Source: OMSK01 sp902492995
Lineage (GTDB): Bacteria > Bacillota_I > Bacilli_A > RF39 > UBA660
Reading direction: 5' to 3'
DNA: 29,223 nucleotides
Assembly: GCA_902492995.1 (NCBI GenBank)
Contig: CABUNR010000014.1
Span: 1 to 29,223, forward strand
Position numbers and translations under genes: made by a program. This document shows, one piece after another, positions 8,147-16,207 of this stretch. The notes below the pieces were generated by a model. It was not told the DNA's origin. It saw nothing but the letters and a program-made list of their open reading frames with translations, and ran no database searches. Each line of letters starts with the position of its first letter. Position 1 is the stretch's first letter.

Positions 8147-8161
8147 CTTGTAAAAAAATTA

Positions 8162-8190
8162 TTGAATAAAATTAGGGGATTTGTTATAAT
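8162..8190 (+). promoter_or_regulatory. ppdK promoter with extended -10
   Basis: TTGAAT (8162-8167), 17 bp, TATAAT (8185-8190), with TGT directly before the -10 (8182-8184). The ribosome binding site AGGAGGAG lies at 8205-8212. Confidence 0.85.
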
Positions 8191-8216
8191 GATATTGTCA
8201 AGATAGGAGGAGATTT

Positions 8217-10844
8217 ATGACAAAATTTGTTTACTTATTTAGTGAAGGAAACGCTAGTATGAGAAACTTATTAGGTGGAAAAGGAGCTAATTTAGCTGAA
8301 ATGACGAATATAGGTCTTCCAGTTCCACAAGGATTTACAATAACAACAGAAGCTTGTACAAAATACTATGAAGATGGAAGAGAAATAAATGAAGAAATTC
8401 AATCACAAATTAATGAAGCAATTTTAAAAATGGAAGAAATTACTTCAAAAAAATTTGGTGATAAGGAAAATCCATTATTAGTATCAGTAAGAAGTGGAGC
8501 AAGAGCATCAATGCCTGGTATGATGGATACAATATTAAACTTAGGTTTAAATGAAGAAGTAGTAAATACTATAGCAGAAAAATCGAATAATCCAAGATGG
8601 GCATGGGATTGTTATAGAAGATTTATCCAAATGTATTCAGATGTAGTTATGGAAGTTGGAAAAAAATATTTTGAACAACTTATAGATAAGATGAAAGAAG
8701 AAAAAGGTGTAAAACAAGATATTGAACTTGATGCAGATGATTTAAAAGAGTTAGCACACGAATTTAAACTTGAATATAAAGAAAAGATTGGATCTGATTT
8801 CCCTGATGATCCAAAAGAACAATTAATGGGTGCTATAAAAGCAGTATTCCGTTCATGGGATAATCCAAGGGCTAATGTCTATAGAAGAGATAATGATATA
8901 CCATATTCATGGGGAACAGCTGTAAATGTTCAATCTATGGCATTTGGTAATATGGGTGATGATTGCGGAACAGGTGTAGCATTCACACGTGATCCTGCAA
9001 CAGGTGAAAAAGGTTTATTTGGAGAATTTTTAACAAATGCTCAAGGAGAAGATGTTGTTGCTGGTGTACGTACTCCAATGAAAATTAGTGAAATGGAGAA
9101 AAAATTTCCAGATGCATTTGTAGAATTTAAGAATGTTTGTAAAACACTAGAATCTCATTATAGAGATATGCAAGATATGGAATTTACAGTTGAACATGGT
9201 AAACTTTATATGCTTCAAACAAGAAATGGAAAAAGAACAGCTAAAGCTGCCCTTAAAATTGCTTGTGATTTAGTTGATGAAGGTATGAGAACTGAAGAAG
9301 AAGCTATTTTAATGATTGATCCAAGAAACTTAGATACATTATTACATCCACAATTTGATGATGATGCATTAAAGGCTGCAAAGCCAGTTGGTAGAGGTTT
9401 AGGAGCAAGCCCTGGAGCAGCTTGTGGTAAAATAGTTTTTACAGCTTTAGATGCAGAAAAATGGCATGAAAATAATGAAAAAGTAATCCTTGTTAGACTT
9501 GAAACTTCACCTGAAGATATTACAGGAATGAAAGCGAGTCAAGGTATTTTAACAGTACGTGGTGGAATGACATCTCATGCAGCTGTAGTTGCCCGTGGTA
9601 TGGGAACGTGCTGTGTATCAGGTTGTGGTGATATTCAAATGGATGAAGAAAATAAAAGATTTACATTAGCTGGAAAGGTATATCATGAAGGCGATGTAAT
9701 ATCAATTGATGGTACAACTGGAAATATTTATGATGGTGAGATAAAAACTGTAGATGCGAAAGTAGTTGGAGAATTTGCACGTGTTATGTCATGGGCTGAT
9801 AAATTTAGAACACTTGGTGTTAGAACAAATGCTGATACTCCAAGGGATACTAAAAAAGCAATAGAACTTGGAGCTGAGGGAATCGGACTTTGTAGAACAG
9901 AACACATGTTCTTTGATGATGAAAGAATATTTGCTATAAGAAAAATGATTTTATCTGAAACAGTTGAAGAAAGAGAAAAAGCACTATCATTATTAATTCC
10001 TTATCAAAAAGGTGATTTTAAACAAATGTATAAAGAATTAAAAAATCTTCCAATGACAGTTCGTTATTTAGACCCACCTCTTCATGAATTTTTACCTAAA
10101 GAAGAAGTTGATATAGAAGCACTTGCAAGTAGTATGAATGTAACAGTTGAACATTTAAGAGCAAAATGTAATGAATTACATGAATTTAATCCTATGATGG
10201 GACATAGAGGATGTAGACTTGATGTTACTTATCCAGAAATTGCAAGAATGCAAACAAGGGCTTTAATGGAAGCTGCAATAGAAGTTAAAGAAGAAGATGG
10301 ATATGATATAGTACCAGAAATTATGATTCCATTAGTTGGTGAAGTAAAAGAATTAAAATTTGTTAAAGATATTGTTGTTGAAACAGCAGAATTAGTAAAG
10401 AAAGAAAAAAATTCTTCCATAGAATATCATATTGGTACAATGATTGAAATTCCAAGAGCTGCGCTTACAGCAGATGAAATAGCAAAAGAAGCTGAATTCT
10501 TCTCATTTGGAACAAATGATTTAACACAAATGACATTTGGTTTTTCAAGAGATGATGCAGGTAAATTCTTAAACTCATATTATGAAAATAAAATATATGA
10601 ACAAGATCCATTTGCGCGAATTGATCAAAAAGGTGTAGGAAAACTTGTAGAAATGGCTGTTTCACTTGGAAAGAAAGTAAGACCTGATATTAAACTTGGT
10701 ATTTGTGGAGAACATGGTGGAGATCCTTCAAGTGTTGAATTTTGTCATAATGTTGGTTTAACTTATGTTTCATGTTCACCATTTAGAATACCAATCGCAA
10801 GACTTGCTGCTGCACAAGCTGCAATTAAAGCAAAAAATAATTAA
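8217..10844 (+). CDS. ppdK: Pyruvate, phosphate dikinase
   Basis: An 875-residue, full-length PPDK that interconverts pyruvate, ATP and phosphate with PEP, AMP and pyrophosphate. In many anaerobes it works in the glycolytic direction, saving energy by use of pyrophosphate. The N-terminal nucleotide-binding domain carries LLGGKGANLAEM and VSVRSGARASMPGMMDT. The swivelling phosphohistidine domain has GGMTSHAAVVARGMG with His454, and the C-terminal PEP/pyruvate TIM barrel has GLCRTEHMFF, GHRGCRLD and LGICGEHGG with Cys830. These positions are one off from His455 and Cys831 of the Clostridium symbiosum enzyme. The gene has a strong promoter and binding site, a perfect terminator, and GC-richer codons than its neighbours, which points to high expression. 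Confidence 0.97.
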   Translation: MTKFVYLFSEGNASMRNLLGGKGANLAEMTNIGLPVPQGFTITTEACTKYYEDGREINEEIQSQINEAILKMEEITSKKFGDKENPLLVSVRSGARASMPGMMDTILNLGLNEEVVNTIAEKSNNPRWAWDCYRRFIQMYSDVVMEVGKKYFEQLIDKMKEEKGVKQDIELDADDLKELAHEFKLEYKEKIGSDFPDDPKEQLMGAIKAVFRSWDNPRANVYRRDNDIPYSWGTAVNVQSMAFGNMGDDCGTGVAFTRDPATGEKGLFGEFLTNAQGEDVVAGVRTPMKISEMEKKFPDAFVEFKNVCKTLESHYRDMQDMEFTVEHGKLYMLQTRNGKRTAKAALKIACDLVDEGMRTEEEAILMIDPRNLDTLLHPQFDDDALKAAKPVGRGLGASPGAACGKIVFTALDAEKWHENNEKVILVRLETSPEDITGMKASQGILTVRGGMTSHAAVVARGMGTCCVSGCGDIQMDEENKRFTLAGKVYHEGDVISIDGTTGNIYDGEIKTVDAKVVGEFARVMSWADKFRTLGVRTNADTPRDTKKAIELGAEGIGLCRTEHMFFDDERIFAIRKMILSETVEEREKALSLLIPYQKGDFKQMYKELKNLPMTVRYLDPPLHEFLPKEEVDIEALASSMNVTVEHLRAKCNELHEFNPMMGHRGCRLDVTYPEIARMQTRALMEAAIEVKEEDGYDIVPEIMIPLVGEVKELKFVKDIVVETAELVKKEKNSSIEYHIGTMIEIPRAALTADEIAKEAEFFSFGTNDLTQMTFGFSRDDAGKFLNSYYENKIYEQDPFARIDQKGVGKLVEMAVSLGKKVRPDIKLGICGEHGGDPSSVEFCHNVGLTYVSCSPFRIPIARLAAAQAAIKAKNN

Positions 10845-10855
10845 TAAATTAGATT

Positions 10856-10885
10856 AAACTAAGATAGAAATATCTTAGTTTTTTT
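10856..10885 (+). terminator. ppdK intrinsic terminator
   Basis: AAACTAAGATA (10856-10866), GAAA tetraloop, TATCTTAGTTT (10871-10881): an 11-bp perfect stem with a run of seven T. Confidence 0.92.
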
Positions 10886-10982
10886 AACTATATTTATTGG
10901 CTTAGAAAAATATATGGATGATATCGTTTATACTAAAAAAGAATATGTAATTGAAATTATATATATTTAATTTATAACTTTA
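10886..10982 (+). other. Intergenic stretch with no recognisable gene
   Basis: The stretch has only an 18-codon open frame (ATG 10914 to TAA 10968) without a clear ribosome binding site. I see no structured RNA. It precedes the lipoprotein promoter and may be the remnant of a longer gene. Confidence 0.4.
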
Positions 10983-11011
10983 TTGCTATCTTAGTTTTTT
11001 TATTATATACT
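10983..11011 (+). promoter_or_regulatory. Promoter of the lipoprotein gene
   Basis: TTGCTA (10983-10988), 17 bp, TATACT (11006-11011). The predicted RNA start is only about 9 nt before the ATG at 11027. The spacer contains a 16-nt copy of the 3' arm and tail of the ppdK terminator. Confidence 0.55.
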
Positions 11012-11026
11012 AAAGATGGTGATTAT

Positions 11027-11776
11027 ATGAAAAATAAGATAGTTAAAATTATAATATGCAGTACTTTAATTATTTTTATATCTGGATGTAAAAATAATAG
11101 TGATGTTCAAGATAATATTCCAGAACAATTAGAAAAATATATTTATGCTACTAACTTTATAGATGGTAGAAAAATTCATATGACATTTGATGTTAAGTAT
11201 AATAATGAATCTTTAATTAATAGTATTAATGCTAATAAAATTACTTATGACGAAATAAAAAATAATATGCAAATATATAGTACTAAAGATTTGGAATATA
11301 TTCTTTATAAATATGATCCAGAAACAAAACTATTTGGTGAAAGTGATTTTTATATGATGGAATGCAATACAAAAGAGGGGGTTAATGATATTTATATTTT
11401 ATATTCAAATCATCAAGTAAAAAATTTATGTTCATCTAAAATTGATGATATAGATAATGTTAAAATGAAAATAACAAAAAGAGATTTTGATAATAATAAA
11501 ATAACTATTGAAATAAAAGATAGTAGTGATGCAGAATATATATACGGTGATGATTATAAAATTCAAATATACGATAATACATATAAAGATATTACGCCTA
11601 TAAAAAAATTAAACTTTAATAGTATAGGTTATACTAATAAAAATGATTTGATATTTAAAATAGATTGGACTAATAGTTATGGCAAATTAAAGGCTGGAGA
11701 TTATAGATTGCTCAAAAAAGTAATTGATAGTAAAAATTTAGAACATTACATATCTGTTAAATTTACAATAAAATAG
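11027..11776 (+). CDS. Putative lipoprotein of unknown function
   Basis: A 249-residue protein with a classic lipoprotein signal: MKNK, a hydrophobic core (residues 5-18) and a lipobox ISGC with Cys21 as the lipidation site, so it should be anchored outside the membrane. The rest is hydrophilic, rich in Asn, Asp, Lys and Tyr, and looks like a beta-rich extracellular domain. I recognise no family. It has its own promoter with a very short leader (GGTGATTATATG) and its own perfect terminator, so it forms a single-gene unit between ppdK and the Smr gene. Confidence 0.8.
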   Translation: MKNKIVKIIICSTLIIFISGCKNNSDVQDNIPEQLEKYIYATNFIDGRKIHMTFDVKYNNESLINSINANKITYDEIKNNMQIYSTKDLEYILYKYDPETKLFGESDFYMMECNTKEGVNDIYILYSNHQVKNLCSSKIDDIDNVKMKITKRDFDNNKITIEIKDSSDAEYIYGDDYKIQIYDNTYKDITPIKKLNFNSIGYTNKNDLIFKIDWTNSYGKLKAGDYRLLKKVIDSKNLEHYISVKFTIK

Positions 11777-11781
11777 TTAAG

Positions 11782-11825
11782 AATAAGATATTTCAATGTC
11801 TTAATAGAAATATCTTATTTTTTTT
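11782..11825 (+). terminator. Intrinsic terminator of the lipoprotein gene
   Basis: AATAAGATATTTC (11782-11794) and GAAATATCTTATT (11807-11819) form a perfect 13-bp stem with a 12-nt loop and T8. The T run continues straight into the extended -10 of the next promoter. Confidence 0.9.
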
Positions 11826-11833
11826 GATATAAT
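11825..11833 (+). promoter_or_regulatory. Extended -10 promoter for the Smr gene
   Basis: TGATATAAT directly abuts the terminator T run. No clear -35 is present, since that position falls in the terminator stem. Confidence 0.55.
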
Positions 11834-11879
11834 GGATATGAAAAAATTTTTTCAAATAAAAAAATGGTAGGTTGATAAT

Positions 11880-12146
11880 ATGAAATTAGAACAAACAATG
11901 TTTATATCAAATTTACCTTCAATAGATTTGCATGGATTAGATAGAAATTCTGCAAGAGTTCTTGTAGAAGATTTTATAAAAGAAAATATAAAACTTAAAA
12001 ATAAAGAATTTGTCATAATTCACGGTGTTGGAACAGGAATATTAAAACAAACAACACATAATGTTTTAAAGAAAAATAAAAATGTTGAAGATTATATAAT
12101 TTGTTATAACAATGTAGGTAGTACGATTGTTCGTATTAAAATTTGA
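11880..12146 (+). CDS. Stand-alone Smr-domain protein
   Basis: This 88-residue protein is essentially one Smr (small MutS-related) domain. It has the DLHGLDRNSAR motif (Asp16-Leu17-His18-Gly19), the IIHGVGTGIL loop (48-55) and a terminal GSTIVRI strand. Smr domains are nucleases acting on DNA or on RNA, including collided-ribosome mRNA in other systems. Here the MutS2 part is absent, so the target cannot be named. The start follows GGTTGATAATATG. The TGA stop lies inside the TTGACA box of the next promoter (12143-12148), an extreme case of compaction. The family call is secure and the function is inferred only at domain level. Confidence 0.88.
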   Translation: MKLEQTMFISNLPSIDLHGLDRNSARVLVEDFIKENIKLKNKEFVIIHGVGTGILKQTTHNVLKKNKNVEDYIICYNNVGSTIVRIKI

Positions 12147-12171
12147 CAAAATTATTAAAATATGATAGAAT
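12143..12171 (+). promoter_or_regulatory. Upstream promoter (P1) of the surface-protein operon
   Basis: TTGACA (12143-12148), 17 bp, TAGAAT (12166-12171), with an extended TGA before the -10 (12163-12165). The -35 contains the TGA stop of the Smr gene. Confidence 0.75.
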
Positions 12172-12207
12172 CAAAGTACAACAAGAAAAAGAATTCCCTT
12201 AAATTTC

Positions 12208-12235
12208 AAAGAAAAATTTGATTTTTAAAAGAATT
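12208..12235 (+). promoter_or_regulatory. Possible weak hairpin between P1 and P2
   Basis: A TCAAA/TTTGA hairpin with a 6-nt loop followed by TTTTT lies in the P1 leader. It is short and may be chance in such AT-rich DNA, but it could act as an attenuator. Confidence 0.2.
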
Positions 12236-12258
12236 TTTTCAAAATGAAAAAAAACATA

Positions 12259-12287
12259 TTGACAGAACAAAGTTTCTGTGATAGTAT
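12259..12287 (+). promoter_or_regulatory. Proximal promoter (P2) of the surface-protein operon
   Basis: TTGACA (12259-12264), 17 bp, TAGTAT (12282-12287), with an extended TGA at 12279-12281. It is followed by an unusual G7 Shine-Dalgarno tract at 12308-12314. Confidence 0.85.
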
Positions 12288-12319
12288 AGGTGACATAAAT
12301 TTTTAAAGGGGGGGTATTT

Positions 12320-13864
12320 ATGTATACCGAAACAAGAAACAATTTTTCTATGAGAACTGTAGTTTTACAATTCTTATTCGTAGCATTATTTATATTTATC
12401 TTAATTTGGTTATTTCCAATGAAGAGTGATATGAAAAAAGCTATAGCATCTATAGATAATTCAGATAACAATAATAATTTATCAATATTATATGATCGCA
12501 TATTTAATGAAAACTTATTATCAATGAAAGAATCAGCAAAAGATTATTTTACATTACAAAGATTACCACAAAAAGTTGGTGATTCAACAAAATTAACTTT
12601 AAGAGAAATGCTTGATAAAAAAATCATATTACCATTCACTGATAAAAATGGTAAACAATGTGATTTAGATGATTCATATGTTTTAGTTACAAAACATGAT
12701 GAAGAATATGTTATGAAAGTTAATTTAAAATGTGGTAAAGAAGAAAATTACTTAATCGTTAACATGGGATGTTATGATTATTGTAAAGGTACTATCTGTG
12801 AGAAGAAAGGTACAACAACAAAAGTAGTAAGAAAAGTAACAAAAACAACTACAACAAAAATAACTACAAAAAAATATTATTGTAAATATATAAATGGAAA
12901 ATATTATGATAATAATGGAAAAGTAGTAACAAAAGCTGCTTATACAAGAGCATGTACAAAAGAACCAACAAAAACATATTATTGTAAAATAGTAAATGGA
13001 AAATATTATGACAACAATGGAAAGAAAGTTAGTAAAGAGGCATATATAAAAGCATGTACAAAAGAACCAGGAAAAACATATTATTGTAAAATAGTAAATG
13101 GAAAATATTATGATAAAACTGGTAAAATTGTAAGCAAATCTGAATATGAAGATTCTTGTATTGAAAAAGAACCAGAATATGTATATTTATATGAATACAA
13201 AAAAGTAATTGATGGTACAGCTAAATATACTGATTGGTCAGAATGGTCTACAACTTCAGTTTCTCCAACAAGTACAAGAGAAGTTCAAACAAAACAAGCA
13301 GAATATAAAAAATTAATTGGATATAATGTAAAAACTGTAAATGATTTAACAAAACCAATCTTTAGTCAAGAAAAAGTATTAGTTGGTACTAAAAGGGTAA
13401 CAGCATGTGAATCTTATAATTTAACTTCAACTGTAACAGGTTATGAAGAAAAATATATTGGAACAGTTAAACTTACTTCAGCTCCAACTTCAACTTCAAC
13501 AACAAGATATGAAAAAGTAGGTACATATAATTGGTATTGTGATAATGATTGTACATCAGGAACTGTATATTTATATAGAATGTATCAAAGAGTTCCAAAA
13601 ACAACAACATCATATAGTTGTGCAAGTTATAAATCATATACAACAGCTTATGAAGCTACTAAAACAGTTTTAACAGGATATGAAAAGAAACAAGAAAAAG
13701 CACCAGTTTATGATACATATACAAGAACATATTATAGATATAGAACAAAATCAAAAACACCTGGATCAACAGATTTAAAATGGAGTACTTATAATGATAC
13801 AAAATTATTAAATGATAACTATCATTATACAGGAAATGTTAAAATAGAAATGGTTACAAAATAA
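12320..13864 (+). CDS. Membrane-anchored extracellular repeat protein, unknown function
   Basis: A 514-residue protein with a short cytoplasmic N-terminus, one membrane span (about 12-33, VVLQFLFVALFIFILIWLF) and a large extracellular part. Residues 90-160 hold a small Cys-containing domain. A Thr/Lys-rich linker (164-185) leads to three 34-residue repeats (186-219, 220-253, 254-287) with the pattern YYCK-NGKYYD--GK-V-K--Y---C. The rest is Thr/Tyr/Ser rich and includes DWSEWSTTSVSPTSTREVQTK, which resembles the WSxWS segment of thrombospondin-type repeats. Paired cysteines suggest disulfides outside the cell. There is no LPXTG signal. It leads an operon with the gene at 13884, behind two strong promoters and an AAAGGGGGGG binding site. 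I do not recognise a named family; a role at the cell surface is inference. Confidence 0.82.
   Translation: MYTETRNNFSMRTVVLQFLFVALFIFILIWLFPMKSDMKKAIASIDNSDNNNNLSILYDRIFNENLLSMKESAKDYFTLQRLPQKVGDSTKLTLREMLDKKIILPFTDKNGKQCDLDDSYVLVTKHDEEYVMKVNLKCGKEENYLIVNMGCYDYCKGTICEKKGTTTKVVRKVTKTTTTKITTKKYYCKYINGKYYDNNGKVVTKAAYTRACTKEPTKTYYCKIVNGKYYDNNGKKVSKEAYIKACTKEPGKTYYCKIVNGKYYDKTGKIVSKSEYEDSCIEKEPEYVYLYEYKKVIDGTAKYTDWSEWSTTSVSPTSTREVQTKQAEYKKLIGYNVKTVNDLTKPIFSQEKVLVGTKRVTACESYNLTSTVTGYEEKYIGTVKLTSAPTSTSTTRYEKVGTYNWYCDNDCTSGTVYLYRMYQRVPKTTTSYSCASYKSYTTAYEATKTVLTGYEKKQEKAPVYDTYTRTYYRYRTKSKTPGSTDLKWSTYNDTKLLNDNYHYTGNVKIEMVTK
12875..13180 (+). repeat. Three 102-bp in-frame repeats
   Basis: The 34-codon units at 12875-12976, 12977-13078 and 13079-13180 are alike at DNA level, especially units 2 and 3 over TATTATTGTAAAATAGTAAA and the following bases. 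This points to recent duplication or ongoing recombination. Confidence 0.88.
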
Positions 13865-13883
13865 TTAAAAAGGGGCGATAAAT

Positions 13884-15641
13884 ATGAAAATTAGAATTAG
13901 AGATTTATCAACAAAAGGGAAATTAGTATTATTATCAGGAGCACTTGTTTTAGCAGGATCTGGATATGCAACAGGTAGAGCAATTCAAAAACATAGTGAA
14001 AAAGGTAATGTAACAAAAGAAGCTACAACTGATGTAACAACTGAAGATGTTTTAACTACAGAGGCAACTGCAAGTGATGCAGTTGCTTCAGATAACATCT
14101 TAAAATATTATGATGAAATTGATTTAATAGAAGATGATGTTGTAGCAGCTGTTAATGATGGATTAGCTAAAGGAATGTACAACTATGATATAACAGATGA
14201 TATGAAAGATTCAATGGCAAAATCATATTTAGATTATTATTTAATGCTAAATAAAAGTAAAATTTCTGGAAAAACTTACGATATTCTAAATCAAGATCAT
14301 GATATGAATTCTATGGATATTTTAAATAGTTCTATGATTCAAGAACAATTAATCCAAGAACAAACAATAGTATCAGTAGAATCAAGTGAACTTGATTATA
14401 GTAAAATTATAAAAGAGGAAGATGATAGAAAGTTTATTCAAGATTTAGCTCATACAGTTGCAGCAATGCATACAGCAATTGATAGTAATAATAAAAGTGA
14501 ATTAGATACTTTAGCTCAACATGTTATAGATGTTAAAAATAGTCTTATATCTAATAATGCTGAAATTGAGTCAATTTATAATCCAATGACTATAGATTTA
14601 GCAATTATGTTAATTGATTCAGCAGATAGTTTATATAATGGTGAAATAATACTTGATGATGAAGATTTAGCCCAAATTTTTAATACTTCTTATGTAAGAT
14701 GTATTGAAGGCGAATATGTATCTTCAATGACTGATGAAAGTATTAATGCTTTAGCTTCTGAATTTGAAATCGAAGGATATCAAAATATGACTAGAGAAGA
14801 AATATTAGAAGCTATAAGTAAGTTAAATGCTAAGGGTACATCAGAAGTAAGTTTAAGAAGTAATTTAAGAAGTATTTCAAAAACTTCATTAGAAGAAACT
14901 ATATCAAGAACTAGTAGTATTGAATGTAGTGAAGTGTACTCATATGAAAATTTAATTGAATCAATTTCTGATAGAATAGATTTATCATTACAAGTTAGAC
15001 CAGAAAAAAGTGATTTAGATGTTGTAAATGATAATCCATTTGGACCAAATCATTATAAAGAAGATGGAAGTTTCAAAGAAGGAACAACTACAACAACAGT
15101 TCCTGAAAGTCAAGTTCCAGAAAGTGCTAAAGTTCCTACAACTGAAGAAGTAAAAACAAGCGAAGGCGAAAAAACAAATGAGACATATGTTCAAGCTAAG
15201 GCTGCTGGTATTACTGCAGGTTCATCTGCAGCAGCAAGTGCTTATTCAAGCTCATATGCTGGTAGAGCATCACAAATGCCTACAAAATCAGTAGGAGCTG
15301 CGCCATCACTAGATTGTAAAGATTATAATGTAGTTTATAACTATTTCTATAATTTAGAATGGAATAATAGTAGAGCTTCATTTATATCAGCTGAAGAAAA
15401 AGCTAGAAAAGAAAATGAACAAGCTACAACTGAATTTGTTCCAGACACAACAGGTGAAGAAACTAAAACAACTGAAACTAATCCAACAGATGTTCCATAT
15501 GATGGAGAAGAAACTTTTGTTCCCGTTTCAAGTAATGTATCAAACATTAAATCTGAATTAATGGCAATGAAAGATAGAATTGTATCAGCATATACTTATG
15601 CATATAATGATACTTTAGATGAAAATTCAAAAAGAATGTAA
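13884..15641 (+). CDS. Membrane-anchored extracellular acidic protein, unknown function
   Basis: A 585-residue protein with a basic N-terminus and one hydrophobic segment (about 13-30, KLVLLSGALVLAGSGYATG), acting as a signal or anchor. Next comes a Thr-rich linker (about 42-65), a long acidic, mostly helical body (65-370), and Thr/Glu/Pro/Ser-rich low-complexity stretches in the C-terminal third. These include a PESQVPES run, an Ala/Ser-rich stretch AAGITAGSSAAASAYSSSYAG, and a final helical region. No LPXTG or known catalytic motif is visible. It lies 19 bp after the previous surface gene, with a GGGGCG binding site, and shares its promoters and terminator, so the two products probably work together at the envelope. 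I know of no family. Confidence 0.8.
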   Translation: MKIRIRDLSTKGKLVLLSGALVLAGSGYATGRAIQKHSEKGNVTKEATTDVTTEDVLTTEATASDAVASDNILKYYDEIDLIEDDVVAAVNDGLAKGMYNYDITDDMKDSMAKSYLDYYLMLNKSKISGKTYDILNQDHDMNSMDILNSSMIQEQLIQEQTIVSVESSELDYSKIIKEEDDRKFIQDLAHTVAAMHTAIDSNNKSELDTLAQHVIDVKNSLISNNAEIESIYNPMTIDLAIMLIDSADSLYNGEIILDDEDLAQIFNTSYVRCIEGEYVSSMTDESINALASEFEIEGYQNMTREEILEAISKLNAKGTSEVSLRSNLRSISKTSLEETISRTSSIECSEVYSYENLIESISDRIDLSLQVRPEKSDLDVVNDNPFGPNHYKEDGSFKEGTTTTTVPESQVPESAKVPTTEEVKTSEGEKTNETYVQAKAAGITAGSSAAASAYSSSYAGRASQMPTKSVGAAPSLDCKDYNVVYNYFYNLEWNNSRASFISAEEKARKENEQATTEFVPDTTGEETKTTETNPTDVPYDGEETFVPVSSNVSNIKSELMAMKDRIVSAYTYAYNDTLDENSKRM

Positions 15642-15659
15642 AAGTGCATTCTTTTTTTT
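15629..15659 (+). terminator. Surface-protein operon terminator with embedded stop codon
   Basis: AAAAAGAATG (15629-15638) pairs with CATTCTTTTT (15647-15656), followed by T to 15659. The stem can extend by a G-U and an A-T pair to an AAAG loop. The stop TAA (15639-15641) lies in the apical part of the hairpin. Confidence 0.88.
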
Positions 15660-15682
15660 AATTATCAAATTTAAAATGTTAA

Positions 15683-15711
15683 TTGACTTTAAATATAAAT
15701 TATGATATTAT
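15683..15711 (+). promoter_or_regulatory. Promoter with extended -10 for the gene at 15752
   Basis: TTGACT (15683-15688), 17 bp, TATTAT (15706-15711), with TGA at 15703-15705. Confidence 0.8.
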
Positions 15712-15751
15712 TTATTTAGAATAGATGACAGACTTGTTGGGAGGCATAAAG

Positions 15752-16174
15752 ATGAATAGTGCATATTTATTTGATTATGTTAATGAAAATGAATTTCATA
15801 AACTTGAAAGATCACTAAAAAAATATAATATGTTGGCATATAAGAAATTGCACTTTGATTATTATCCTAAATTAAAAGATGGTAATTTTTTAGGAGAAGT
15901 AGTTAAAACAAATAAAGCAAACAATACTAGAACATATGAACTTAAATTGCCTACTGATACATTATTTGCTAAAGTACATGGTGAGATTAAATTACATTAC
16001 GTTGTATATGAAAATGAAAAAATAGTTATGCTCGACAAAATAACTCCTGAAGATATATTGAGTGAAGGTCATCAATCAGAACTTGTTACATATAAAGGTG
16101 TTATGGTATCAAAACAACATTCTGATAAAGATATGTTTAAAATAAATTTATTAAATATGATTAATCGTGATTAG
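15752..16174 (+). CDS. Hypothetical protein, 140 aa
   Basis: This is a small soluble protein that I do not recognise. The N-terminal half is helical and basic (FHKLERSLKKYNMLAYKK). The second half alternates hydrophobic and polar residues in strand-like fashion (EIKLHYVVYENEKIVMLDKI), with a final lysine-rich segment. ATG 15752 is preferred over an in-frame ATG at 15725 because GGGAGG (15739-15744) stands at proper distance from 15752, and 15725 lies too close to the promoter. The stop codon forms part of a terminator hairpin just before pta, with only 33 bp between the genes. A link to acetate metabolism is possible but has no direct support. Confidence 0.72.
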   Translation: MNSAYLFDYVNENEFHKLERSLKKYNMLAYKKLHFDYYPKLKDGNFLGEVVKTNKANNTRTYELKLPTDTLFAKVHGEIKLHYVVYENEKIVMLDKITPEDILSEGHQSELVTYKGVMVSKQHSDKDMFKINLLNMINRD

Positions 16175-16194
16175 ATAAAATTCTAATTTTTTTT
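16170..16194 (+). terminator. Weak terminator with embedded stop codon, upstream of pta
   Basis: ATTAGA (16170-16175), a 6-nt loop and TCTAAT (16182-16187), followed by T7. The stop TAG (16172-16174) is in the 5' arm. No room is left for a separate pta promoter, so read-through is probably needed. Confidence 0.6.
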
Positions 16195-16207
16195 ATGGGA
16201 GGTACAA

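Noticed and set aside
10914..10970. An 18-codon peptide gene between ppdK and the lipoprotein gene
   Set aside because: No clear ribosome binding site or promoter, and very AT-rich codons; not distinguishable from chance.
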